A DNA stretch of 64,000 nucleotides from Glandiceps talaboti (taxonomy: Eukaryota > Hemichordata > Enteropneusta > Spengelidae), in the NCBI RefSeq assembly GCF_964340395.1, contig NC_135550.1:372001-436000 (forward strand). The letters are read 5' to 3'. Below, piece by piece: positions 46,820 through 57,752 of the stretch. Position numbers and translations under genes: made by a program. Position 1 is the stretch's first letter; the number at the start of each line of letters is the position of its first letter. Under the pieces are notes generated by a model. It saw only the letters and a program-made list of their open reading frames with translations, ran no database searches and had not been told where the DNA came from.

Positions 46820-47790
46820 CAACTTCAAGTCAAAAGCCGCTGAACCGATTGCCATGATATTTGGTGGGTACATTACCATGGGTGTCTAGTTGGGAAACTG
46901 TTCAAATCAAAATGATCGCATCACAGGTGTGTGATTTGGGTCAAAAAATGTGATTTTTGATAAAAAAACTTCAACTCATAAACTATTGGGCAGATTGATG
47001 CAAAATTTGTTGGGAACATTCTTAAGGGGGTGTAATGTAAGATTTGTTCATGACATGATGATTCCATCAGTAATATGCAAATTAGGGCTAAAAATGTGTC
47101 TTTTTGGTTAAAAATCTATAATTCCAAAACTACTGAGCAGATTGGGCTGAAATTTAATGGGAATGCATCTAGGGATGTATGGACAAAGAAATATTAAGGA
47201 TACAATGATTCCATGAGTGATATGTAAATTAGGTGTAAGAATGTTCATTTTTGGTCAAAAATTTATCTCAAAAAGTACTTGGTCAGTGAGTCTGAAACTT
47301 GGTGAGGTGTTTCTGAAAGTGTTATTCTGCAGATTTTCTTCAAAACATTTTGACAAAATTGGCCCTAACAACCATGACCACACGCCCTTAGCAACAACCA
47401 AATGGCAGTATATTTTGGTTAAATAACATCATCTGGTGTGCAAGTGAGTAAACATTCAAAAAATGTATGCAAATACCCTAGCAACCATGACCACGCCCAT
47501 AGCAACAGCCAAACAGTGGTGTATTTCACAAAGATAACAACAGGGTTTATGTATGTAAATTTGCCTAGCAACAAGACCACGCCCATAGCAACAGCCAAAT
47601 AATCATGTATATTGCAAAGATAACAACAGGATTAGAAAGACAAATGAATAAGCATTCAAAAAATGTATGCAAATATGCCTAACAACAATACCACGCCCAT
47701 AGCAACAGCCAAATGATCACATATATTGCTAAGATAACAATGGGGATTAATAGACAATTGAATAATCATTCAAAAAATGAAAGCATACAA
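46716..47790 (+). repeat. Family A repeat copy, 3' end lost
   Basis: 5' hairpin at 46716, (GTCT)n(GT)n at about 46764-46817, four degenerate internal units, then about three ~115-bp units. It ends near 47790 without the 3' hairpin. Confidence 0.82.
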
Positions 47791-47902
47791 TGTATATCAT
47801 AAAGCTAGCAACAAAACAATAAAAGAAGACTTGAATGATGATAACTTAGGTTAGATAGGGTTCGTAACATTGTAGTTTATTTACAAATTGACTTCTAATT
47901 AA

Positions 47903-48042
47903 GCAATAACCCCCGCCGAAGGCGGGTATACACGAGATTTTGGTACAATTCGCGACATATAGCACGAGCCGAATGGCGAGTGCTATATGGAGCGAATTGT
48001 ACCAAATTCGAGTGTATACCCGCCTTCGGAGGGGGTTATTGC
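47903..48042. mobile_element. Hairpin MITE, 140 bp
   Basis: GCAATAACCCCC, CCGAAGGCGGGTATACAC and TTGGTACAATTCGC on the left pair with their inverses on the right; arms of about 62 bp leave a very short loop. The extruded stem would be almost the whole element. I see no clear target duplication. Confidence 0.8.
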
Positions 48043-49936
48043 TATTATATTATATCAAAATATGTGTCTATTTCTTCTAAATGTGATTCTGTGGTTATTT
48101 ATATGCCTGAAAAGGCGAATTCGCACGTACAGAAAAAGATCGTCGGTAATAGATCGTCGGGAACGAGCATATTTTGATGAGTGGATACGTTCATGTCGCC
48201 CAAACACACACACTGCATGAACACAAACCACACACTACATTGCATTACATTGATAAATTGCTTTATTTACATCATATAATGCATAACGAAAACGCGTTGA
48301 AAACTAGCAACGAAGAAAACGGGGCAAGGGGTCAAAGAAAGTAACAATTTTGTTTGGATATTTACATAAGAACAATACAATCTTGTACACTGCTAAAAAT
48401 AGATGTCTCGGCGTTGAATCAGTGGAATCGGAGAAAGCTCGAGACAGTAAATCAGAGACGCGACGTTACACAGTCTACTTTAATTTAATGGTTAACAAAT
48501 TGAACATTGATTGAACCTGAAAATGTACAGTTTTGAAATAATCCTGACGCACTTGACTGATGGTTAAAAGTTAAATCGGTGTTGTTTGCTTCAACGAGAG
48601 CAGGACGCTGACGGCTCGTTGCATGGGAGAACTTGTACCTTATCAGCCATGGCCAGTGATGTTGAAGCCACTGATCGATCGTTACTTTCGATCGCAAGGT
48701 CATCAGTGGAATTATTTGGACTACTGTAACCCAAACTATTGTACAGGATACCTGACATACCTTTACTCTGAGGAAGTGTTAACTTATTGGTATAAGAACG
48801 AACACTAGCTTCATTTTTGTGAGTACTATTCATATGCTAGTTTAGGGGCCCATTTTACCACTGCCAGCCGTGGTAAAATGGGATTTTACCACAGTTATTA
48901 TCCAATCAGAATGGCGCATAGTAGCATGATATAATATAATATCAATTAGACCTCTAAATTTGGCCCGGACAGTGCATATATGTCCTGAGCTATAAATAGC
49001 TTGAAGCTGTATATAGCTATATATAGCTAGAAAGTCTAAGACTGGAAAAGCAGCAATCGGGAGGCTTGAATCTGCTAAATTGTGGTCAGTGTGTATTTGC
49101 AGTTGTCCAATATAAATATCAATTTTTGAGTGCCACTTGGCCACTGGTACGCTCCAAGGCACTCTGTTCTGGCAGTTCTTGGAGACAGACGGTCCGTACG
49201 GAGTACATTACAAACCGTGTTGGCATCCAGTCTAATAAAGCCTTGCACTATGCGTACAGTACGGTAACGCATTCCATAAGTTAAGTTACCTGACATAAAC
49301 GACAGTGTCAACTTTGAACTTGACAGACACAATTGCAAAAGTGTTTGATACAAATGTTATGTGGCTGAAGAGACCTGTAAACTCAGTATAAACTGAGAGA
49401 TTAGTTTACTTCATTGATGTCTGTGAAACATATGGTCATATCATAGCATGCAGTGAACGTTAAATTCAAGTAGTGCTCTGGAAACCCTGGAAAATGAGCA
49501 TGATTGATTGGCATTTCTGTCTGTGCTCTAGCTGAGCTACCCATTCATATGATTCAGAACACTTCGAAATGTGAAATGGAGAAACTATTTTCAAAGTATT
49601 GCAATGCTGGTGAATTAAAATTATTGCTAACCCAGACAGTCAAACTATTGTTCCATGATATACTTCGCCCACAGAATGTGCGTTTACAGTTCACTGGGTG
49701 CCACCATGTTTGCTTTGATCTTGCGTACAGTGTATGCTACTGTGTACTCCGGTTGTCATATTGGCGACAGAACATAGCCATGCATTGCAATATTGTAACA
49801 GTAGGTCTGTGACATGATTATTGTAACATTTTAGCAAGTATCAAGGCATCACTGCAGTACTAAGAAGTTGTTACACTGTTTGAAAGTTTGACGTATGGTA
49901 CGGACCACAGGCGCTCGAATCGATCTGCATGATTTT
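48043..49936. other. Intron sequence with one perfect palindrome, no recognised gene
   Basis: CCCATTTTACCAC (48849-48861) and GTGGTAAAATGGG (48870-48882) form a perfect 13-bp stem with an 8-bp loop. AT-rich CTATAAATAGC/TATATAGC repeats follow at about 48990-49032. Open frames here have no recognisable domain. Confidence 0.55.
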
Positions 49937-51226
49937 TTTAGTCATGGCAAAGTGTCTGTCTGTCTGTCTGTGTGGATGTGTGTGTGTAAACAACTTGAAG
50001 TCAAAAACTACTGGACCAATTGCTTTGGTATTTGGTGGTCATGTTACTTCTGGTGTCTAGTTGAGAAATTGTTCAAATGAAAATGATTGCATAAGAGGTG
50101 TGGGTTTTGGGTCAAAAAACCTAAACTCTAAAACTACTTTGCAGATTGGCATGAAATTTGATGGGGACATTCTTAGATGTGAATAAATTAAGATTTGTTC
50201 ATGACATGATGATTCCCCTGGTAATATGCAAATTAGGGCTAAAAATGTGTCTTTTTGGTCAACAACCTATAATTCCAAAACTACTCAGCAGATTGGGCTG
50301 AAATTTAACAGGGATGCATCTGTGGGTGTATAGAATGAGCATATGTGAATTTTGGTCAAAAGTTTCTCTCTCAAAAAGTACTTGGTCAATGAGACTGAAA
50401 CTTGGTGAGATGTTTCTAGAAGTGTTATTCTGCAGATTTTCAAAATATTTTGACACAATTGGCCCTAGCAACCATGACTACGCCCTAAGCAACAACCAAA
50501 AGGCAGTACTAAGGGATTGGGTTCCATCTGTCCATGCGTCCATCCGTCCATGTCCAAAGCCATAACTCAGACATGCTTGAACAGATCTCATTCAAAGTTG
50601 GTATTAGCACAGTGTTCTATGACATACACGTGCATATCCATTTTCGTCATGATACAATCTGATATGGCTGCCTGGCAGCCATTTTGTTTGCGAATTTTCC
50701 ATGTCCAAAGCCATAAGTCAGACATGCTTTAACAGAGTAGTGATATCAAAAACAACCCTATGAGGCCAAACAACATTAACCAGGTTTGAAAATGACAACA
50801 TAAACTGCCAGTTCCTTAAAACCCAATCATAGCAGGAACTATGTCATTTTCAATGACTTGTGCTCAGATAACATCATCTGGTGGGCAAGTGAGTAAACAT
50901 TCAAAAAATGTATGCAAATATCCCTAGCACCCATGACCACGCCCATAGCAACAGCCAAATAATCACATATATTGCAAAGATAACAAGAATTGAAAGACAA
51001 ATGAATAAATATTCAATAAATTTATGCAAATGTGCATATCAACTTGACCACGCCCATAGCAACAGCCAAATTATCGCGCACATTGCAAAGCTAGCAACAT
51101 GGTTGGATAGGCAACTGGATAGTCATTCAGCAAGTTAACACCTATTGTTAGCATGGACTAGCATATGGATAAGCATTTTAAACAACTGTACAGTTGTGCT
51201 ACAATGCCATTGGCGGTATTTTTTTA
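49937..51226 (+). repeat. Family A repeat copy with an inserted family B fragment (50509-50868)
   Basis: 5' truncated (the hairpin is missing; it begins in the GGCAAAGTG-microsatellite part). Family A internal units run to about 50508. A family B segment intervenes. Family A resumes at about 50870 with ACATCATCTGGTGGGCAAG and ends with the 3' hairpin at about 51226, some 195 bp before a FERM exon acceptor. Confidence 0.82.
50509..50868 (+). repeat. Family B repeat fragment nested in family A
   Basis: Contains GGGATTGGGTTCC with a (TCCA)n run, two ~150-bp units (CCATAACTCAGACATGCTT) and the family B 3' end: AGGAACTA then the GTCATTTTCAATGAC hairpin. Confidence 0.8.
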
Positions 51227-51421
51227 AAATGTATAGTAAATATGAGGACCCCATTTTCATCATATGAAACAAGCACTTTCTTACTTCACTACAAACAAAA
51301 CTGCATAGTAGAAGAGCTGAACAACAGAACCACTTCTACACGTTACAAAAACAAAAACAAAAACAAAAACAAAAAAACAGCAGAGCTATTCTGACCGATA
51401 GGTCACTTGTTTATTTACCAG

Positions 51422-51592
51422 GTGGAATGATATCAGGCAAACTGTTCACAATAAAAGATTGTTTGGTATAGAGAGTGTACGAACTCAGGACACCATTCAG
51501 TTCCAGATGGAAGATGCAGAAACTGCCAAATATGTGTGTCGTATGTTTATTACCAAACTGAAGTTTTATAGGATCAGTATGGCGGCCATGAA
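51422..51592 (+). CDS. Exon of the same FERM/PTPN14-21-like gene, rest of FERM F3
   Basis: A 171-bp exon with acceptor TTTACCAG/G and donor GAA/GTGAGT. Its first base completes the Lys codon begun in the previous exon and yields the conserved WNDI start of this segment. Residues then include HNKRLFGIE, IQFQMEDAETAKYV and LKFYR, the characteristic F3 core and C-terminal helix of Pez-type FERM domains (family pattern: WHDI, HNK-FF-E, FQTEDMETAKY, HKFYR). Reading through the donor gives an immediate TGA, which supports splicing here. Only the last 349 bp of intron separate it from the next exon. Confidence 0.82.
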
Positions 51593-51702
51593 GTGAGTAC
51601 TACTATCAACTACTACTGATAACCGAAAATACTAGTTTCAAGATTGTCCCTGACAAATGACCAGAATAACAATAGCTTAAAGATTTCTCAGTGGTTTACT
51701 TT

Positions 51703-51860
51703 TTAGTCCAAATGGGCAATGGGCAAAGCCTGCTTCTACATTAGGTTAGTTCTGTGTCTGTCTGTCCATCTGTCCATCCGTGTGTGTGTGTGTCCTTTTA
51801 CAGCCATATCCTTGACACCCACCAGTCAATTTCATTCAAACTTAGCACATAGATGACAGT
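51703..51860 (+). repeat. Third repeat of the A/B type (5' part), in the short intron
   Basis: Starts in a T run as TAGTCCAAATGGGC, carries a TCTG/TCCA/TG microsatellite (51750-51795), then CAGTCAATTTCATTCAAAC, the same motif that lies in family B units. It is within the 349-bp intron between two FERM exons. Confidence 0.6.
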
Positions 51861-51941
51861 CAGTTACTTTCTAATGTTAGATACGGGAATTCAAACTTCC
51901 AAATATTTGAATCATGTTGTAAATAACTTTTCTGTCTATAG

Positions 51942-52096
51942 AGGTCGCAAGGAGGCATCCCTCGATGGAGGTAGGCTGATTTCTAAGAACTTCCAGATAC
52001 CATTACAAAGGAAACCAACCCTTACAAGGAGATCAGCAGAAAGAGCCCAAGAAAATGTCAATTCGTTTACTCAAGTTAGAACCAATAGTATACAAG
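51942..52096 (+). CDS. Probable next exon of the FERM/PTPN14-21-like gene, linker after FERM domain
   Basis: A 155-bp open exon with acceptor TCTGTCTATAG/A and donor ACAAG/GTAAGT. Its first base completes the Lys codon left open by exon 51422-51592, so the phase fits. It encodes about 51 residues rich in Arg, Lys and Ser, with RKPTLTRRSAERAQ near the middle and no recognised fold. In PTPN14/PTPN21 a basic, serine-rich linker directly follows the FERM domain, so the position suits this gene. I do not see the following exon in the remaining 12 kb, nor any phosphatase-domain exon. Transcript evidence would be needed to confirm the donor. Confidence 0.6.
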
Positions 52097-53436
52097 GTAA
52101 GTAAACAGTGTTTCTCCATGTTTTGATGGTGTACAAGAATGTATTTGTGTTTATATATGTGTGGATGCATTTGTGTACGAGTAAGTCAGTGAGTGTTTTG
52201 GGAGCCGAATGTATTGACTCGCGTGTGGACAGGCTTTTGAGTAAAGTAAGTGTAGATATCGTTGTTGGATTAGAACAAGGGCCAAATACGTTTGAAGGTA
52301 AGCAAAATGTACAGGACAAATGGGGCTTAGTGTTAATAGGAAATGTTCGGTTATCATTGCTTTGAAGTTGTGGAACACGATATTGAGTCACAGTTCTTAC
52401 TGGTAATTATTAGCTAATAAAATCTTAAAAGCAGTGCGACCTGTGTGAAATTTGAATATGACCCAACGTATGGAAAATGTATAAATAGTTTCATGTGCCC
52501 CATGACCATTTCCTGCAGTACAGAGTATGTCTTATGTAGTTTAGAAACTATGTGCTATTATCATTATCTATCAACGTGATTGGTTACTTATTAACAGACT
52601 GGTTTAGACAGGGTTTGCATCAATATGACAGCCACAAAGCATCTTCCATTCAGCTTTGCTACTAGATCGAATGCATTACGTTAAATTAACGTTCACTACA
52701 TGCTCTCACTCAGGGGTTGGGTGAACATGGTTCACACGTAATGTTAAGGCATCTGTCAAGAATAAACAAATCTCTTGGTGTATACCAAGTTAACTGTTCT
52801 CTTCAGCAACATAACATTTTATAAAACGCCATTACAACTGTGTCTCTGTCAAGTTGAAAGTTAACGCTGTCATTCATGTCATGGAAGTTGGAACTTAGTT
52901 TGTGTACTGCAGTGCTGTACCATAGCTAGTGTACTGTACTCTGTGGCCCAACTCCAAGAAGGGCTGGAGTGCATATTTCCAGAGAGTGATTACCATTGAA
53001 AATCGAAAGCCCAGAAAGATAACTTTAAATCACTGTATAGAATATTGTTGCATATAAATGTTGTGACATTTTGAAAGTACAAGCTGTGTGACTTGTACAG
53101 CGAGCATGTAAACATTTATATATAACATGCATTTCATGTACATCTGAAATTAAATACATGTAGTGTTGTATGCAAATTTGGAAAAGACACGCCGTACTAG
53201 GATTTTGATGCTAATTTTGGCGAGAATGCGTTCCAGGGAATGCATCATAAAAAAAGTGACCACTGGAATGAACGTGGAATGGATACAATCACGAATAGGG
53301 TGGGCAAGTCTCCGAAAACTTCAACAGCAAATTATTCAATTGCCACCATGGTGATGACATGATAATTTTTTTCACCAAGTAGGAATTTTATTTGCATTTT
53401 GCGACTGTGGTGAGTGCTAGTGCGAACTCTGCATAA
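52097..53436. other. Sequence after the last supported exon, no recognised gene
   Basis: No further exon of the FERM gene could be supported. An acceptor-like site near 52245 gives an immediate stop in the required phase. Confidence 0.5.
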
Positions 53437-53540
53437 CCCCCAGGGGTGAACAAATCCACTGGTCCGATGTCCGGGACCAGTGATTTTTTTGGGCGGACCA
53501 CACAAATTTGACCTCGTCTGGTCCGTCGGACCAGTACCTT
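53437..53540 (-). repeat. Dispersed repeat rich in GGTCC/GGACC, copy 1 (inverse of 56352-56465)
   Basis: Reads AGGGGTGAACAAATCCACTG with several GGACCAGT boxes. The inverse of 56352-56465 shares AGGGGTTAACAAAT, CCGGACCAGTG and AAAATCCAGTGGTCC, with different spacing. Confidence 0.6.
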
Positions 53541-55354
53541 AAACTGTAAATAATCGTGCTAAAAAGTAGGAACAGCAACAATTGATTGTGAACAAACAAG
53601 AAATATGATCACGATGGAGCTTTGCACGACCTTTCGATGGGTCATGAAGTATTATCAGGTGACTTCCGGCTTCAAACCAGCAATATGCTATAGAGAGGGG
53701 GCGTGAACTTTGACAGTTGAATGACTGGTGGTGCGTCAATATGTCATAGTAGCGGCCTTACATCGTAGTTTATTTCACTGAATCGACAACAATGTGAAAT
53801 GATAGACAGGAGATAACATTCAAAGCACATGTGGCTCATATCATTACTAGTAGGGACATACCGGTTTAGGGACACAAGAATTAGGAAGACAGGAGTAATA
53901 ATTTCATTGCATAATAATTAAAATGTATCAAATGAAACATTTTATTTGCTACCATTCTGTCAGCATTGATTGTATTATTGTTTTTATTCATAAAGGAGCT
54001 TCAAATGATTTATAGTAGAACCCCTTTCATGAAATGAAGTCATCCAAATGACGCACAAACTTCATGTTATCCCACAAAAGTCCCGGACAAAAGTTACCAA
54101 GTTTGTCCACTGGGCAAGTGAATAACAAAGGTTTCGTCATTTTTGCCAACCCCAGTTACTTCCATGATAGCAATCACTGACTGTCATCTTGGTTTTTCCA
54201 ATGACTTACAAGGGTTGACGATACCATACCAGTCCTCGACATGTAAAGTTGACTTCGAACCTCAGATGTGTACACTCGTGTTGCTCATTCCATTTCGGGT
54301 GTGTAGGTTGCTTGTTAGACACATAACACAAATGCACTCCAAATCTGAGCATTCATGCTGCTTATTATCATTTACTTTGTAATAGATAAAACATTACACG
54401 ATCAAAAATATACACCACCTGTTTCATTTTCTCCTTGCATGTAATTTAGGTGTAACTAAAAATAATGTGCTAAGACCAACCCTAGACAGAAATGGTATGC
54501 GCCAAGGCATTTCCCACGATATCTTATCTGTTACTATATGTAAACATAGGACGTCAGAGTCCACACTACGGTAGTACCTCTCAAATAAACGACCATTTCC
54601 CAAGTAGATTTACTGTGTAATGTGTGGCTATCCATCTCGTAAATAATTTAGACCCATCTGAAACGCGAATGGCTGTAAAGTTTTAAACAGACAATGGTCA
54701 ATCTTTTGAGCTATGGATTTATACTAGGAAAACAACCGACCAGCATGACACAAAATGAACATTCTGATTCTAGGGTTACAGTTACACTTACAGAAGTATC
54801 TATTTTAGCACTGTGATATGATATTTGCCAAAGCCTCGATAACTGGCGAATTTGATTTTATCTCCACACCATCACGCGGACTCCCTCTAGTCAGGCAATG
54901 TATGTGTTCCTAGGTCTTTTTCCAAAGCCTCGACAACTGGTAAATTTGATGACACAGTCACACCATGGACACAAGGACTCCTAGTCAGGCAATGTGTGTG
55001 TTCATAGTTTTTTTTTCGTGAGATTTTATAGGATCAACTTTGAAGGGGTCAGTTTCTTTGTACAATTGTGATGATTTGCTTGCAATATCTTGGATTTCCA
55101 GACAAGTTTGGCAAAACGTAGTACAACTTTTGTCGTCATACTGCAATCATGACTAAGTAAAACTGTTTTTCAATGTTCTTGTCACATATTTCTGTCAAAT
55201 TTCTAATCCTTCGTGAAATCCAAGTGAAGTCGCCGTTCAATGTTTTTTGTTTCATCGATGCATCAAAAATAACCGTTACAAATATAATAGAATTGTCAAT
55301 TGACTGAAACCAAGCATGTCAACTTTATATTTATCATAATAAATTGGATATTGT
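53541..55354. other. Unassigned AT-rich sequence
   Basis: No gene recognised. Two loosely similar 80-bp segments (about 54830-54910 and 54920-55005; CAAAGCCTCGA-AACTGG then CTAGTCAGGCAATGT) form a degenerate direct repeat. Confidence 0.5.
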
Positions 55355-56300
55355 TAGTCCCCACGGACGAAGTCCGGAACGGGGACTTATGGATTGGGTT
55401 CCGTCTGTCCGTCCGTCCGTCCGTCTGCAGCCGTTTCTTGGAGATGCCTGGACCGATTTTTTTCAAACTTGGTACAGGGGCAACATGCTATGGCATACAT
55501 ATGCACGTCAATTTGTTTTATGATACGATCCAATATGGCCGCCTAGCAACCATTTTGTTTGCGAATTTTCCCTGTCTAAAGCCATAACTCAGACATGCTT
55601 TAACAGATCTCATTCAAAGTTGGTATTAGGACAGTGTTCTATGACATACATGTGTATATTCATTGTTGTCATGATACGATCCAATATGGCCGCCTAGCAG
55701 CCATTTTGTTTGTGAATTTTCATGTCCAAAGCCATAACTCAGACATGCTTGAACAGATCTCATTCAAAGTTGGTATTAGGACAGTGTTCTATGACATACA
55801 TGTGCATATCCATTTTCATTGTGATACGATCCAATATGGCTGCCTGGTAGCCATTTTGTTTGCGAATTTTCATGTCCAAAGCCATAACTCAGACATGCTT
55901 GAACAGATCTCATTCAAAGTTGGTATTAGGACAGTGTTCTATGACATACATGTGCATATCCATTTTCGTCGTGATACGATCCAATATGGCTGCCTGGCAG
56001 CCATTTTGTTTGTGAATTTTCCATGTCCAAAGCTATAACTCAGACATGCTTAAACAGATCTCATTCAAAGTTGGTATTAGGACAGCGTTCTATGACATAC
56101 ATACTCCATTTTCATCGTGATATGATCCCCCATACCCAACCAATCCTTTATTGTTGGAGGCATATTCCATGTCCAACAAGCAGACACAACATATCTAAGT
56201 CTGTTTGTTTTAGGTTCACAAATGTTGTTGCGTGATCAGAGTAGTCATAATTCCTTAAAACCCAATTATAGCGGGGACTATGTCATTCTCAATGACTTGT
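55355..56300 (+). repeat. Family B repeat, full-length copy
   Basis: 5' hairpin TAGTCCCC-CGGAC-GTCCG-GGGGACT, (GTCC)n at about 55405-55425, then the GGACCGATTTTTTTC motif and four tandem units of about 150 bp (CATAACTCAGACATGCTT, then CATTCAAAGTTGGTATTAGG). It ends GCGGGGACTA followed by the GTCATTCTCAATGAC hairpin. The terminal TAGTCCCC/GGGGACTA are inverse. Confidence 0.85.
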
Positions 56301-56351
56301 TCAACTAAAAGTGGTGTACGTCTAAATATATAGATTCATAGGCAAGATTTA

Positions 56352-56465
56352 ATGTTTCACGTTAGCGGGACCAAGGACCACTAATTCTTTCGACAGGACC
56401 ACTGGATTTTTTAAGGCACTGGTCCGGGGACCACCAGTTCACAAAATGATTTGTTAACCCCTGAC
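56352..56465 (+). repeat. Dispersed GGTCC/GGACC-rich repeat, copy 2
   Basis: See 53437-53540; copy 2 is inverted relative to it and immediately precedes a LINE 3' fragment. Confidence 0.6.
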
Positions 56466-56469
56466 CCCT

Positions 56470-56760
56470 ATTCTAAGACAACTTCATTGGCTTCCAGTAT
56501 CTCATTGTATTGTTTTCAAACTTCTGCTCATCACTTATAAAGCCCTCAATGAAATCTCTCCACAGTATCTCAGGAACTTAACTACACTCGCTACACATCT
56601 TCATTCAAAAACCTCTCCTAATGTAAACATTTTCAAAAGATGCTTAAAAACTCACATATTTCAGAGAGCATTTTCATCTTCTTCTAACTCTAAGCACCAC
56701 TGAACATTGTTTTCTTTGGATATTTGGTGCTTTATAAATTTATTGGATAGATAGATAGAA
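56470..56760 (+). pseudogene. CR1/L2-type LINE 3' fragment
   Basis: One frame encodes LRQLHWLPVSHCIVFKLLL and ITYKALNEISPQYL, the standard C-terminal domain of CR1/L2-like ORF2, then FKRCLKTHIFQRAF and a stop. A short 3' UTR ends GGTGCTTTATAAAT and a (GATA)n-like tail at about 56745-56758. It is heavily 5' truncated, as is common for LINE insertions. Confidence 0.85.
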
Positions 56761-57752
56761 CTAGAACTGTCTGATGGAGTTCAATCACTTTTGTTTCATT
56801 GGTTAAGAAATTGAATAGAACATCATTATTTTGAACCCTGTACATATTGTATCAAGATAAAATTCCAATATATCGTCCAGATCATTAAAAAAGAAAATAA
56901 ACGGGAAAATAACGGGAATATAATGCTAAGGAACATACGACAAAATAAAATTTTAAAAAATGTTTGTTTCTGATAACCAGTGATGACTACATATTTCTTC
57001 AAACTATCATGGAAAGGGTACTCTGACCAACATTTCGTTTGGTTTAAGTCAAAAAGCAACGGTTTCAAAAATACAAGCAATTAAATTTTTTAAAAATCCC
57101 GACCTACCTACCTACCCTATGTTTGTGTGTGTGTAATGATCCGTAAGCTAAATGAAAATAAAGCTTTCCTACATGTAATGACCTTAACAGTTTTTAGCAT
57201 TCATTATTGCCATCACTATGTTAACACTCAAACCACTAGTAATCTGAGGTTAAAACAGCATAAACATGATTGCAAATGTGTAAAATGCTTAGTGCATCAT
57301 GACAGGCTTCTTTTTTTCCCTGTTTGGTTCTACCACCATACGAAGAATAGCTTGGGAAGTCACATGCCAACAATAAGTAAGAAATGGAAAATCAATCATT
57401 TGCTCTGTTCAGATTATCAATATTCAAGGGCCAAGTTGGGAGCTAACGGGTCATTGCAATGATGTATGCACCGTGGCACGTCTGTTTCACTTATGAACTT
57501 TATAGAGCTAGGCAGCTTTGCGATATGCCACACCTCCATGCGAGACATAAATCAGGACACACTCTGTTATTCATATTTCTACAAAAACAACAGGAACATA
57601 AAGAGCAGAAATCGGGAGGGGTGGAGAGACAGACAGTGATCCTAAACTGCTTTGAAAAGGAACGGGCACTCTTGTGTATGTAACAATGAACCATACACAT
57701 GAATTGATACAGTTGTAAACACAGTGAGGTGCACAACTGGCCATTCCATTTT
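56761..57752. other. Unassigned sequence
   Basis: No supported gene or repeat; small open frames only. Confidence 0.5.

Noticed and set aside
49504-49812. 102-codon plus frame as a host exon
   Set aside because: No recognisable domain, no splice sites in phase with the FERM exons, and it lies in an intron.
52201-52310. Possible further FERM-gene exon after 52096
   Set aside because: The required phase gives an immediate stop after the acceptor-like site near 52245.
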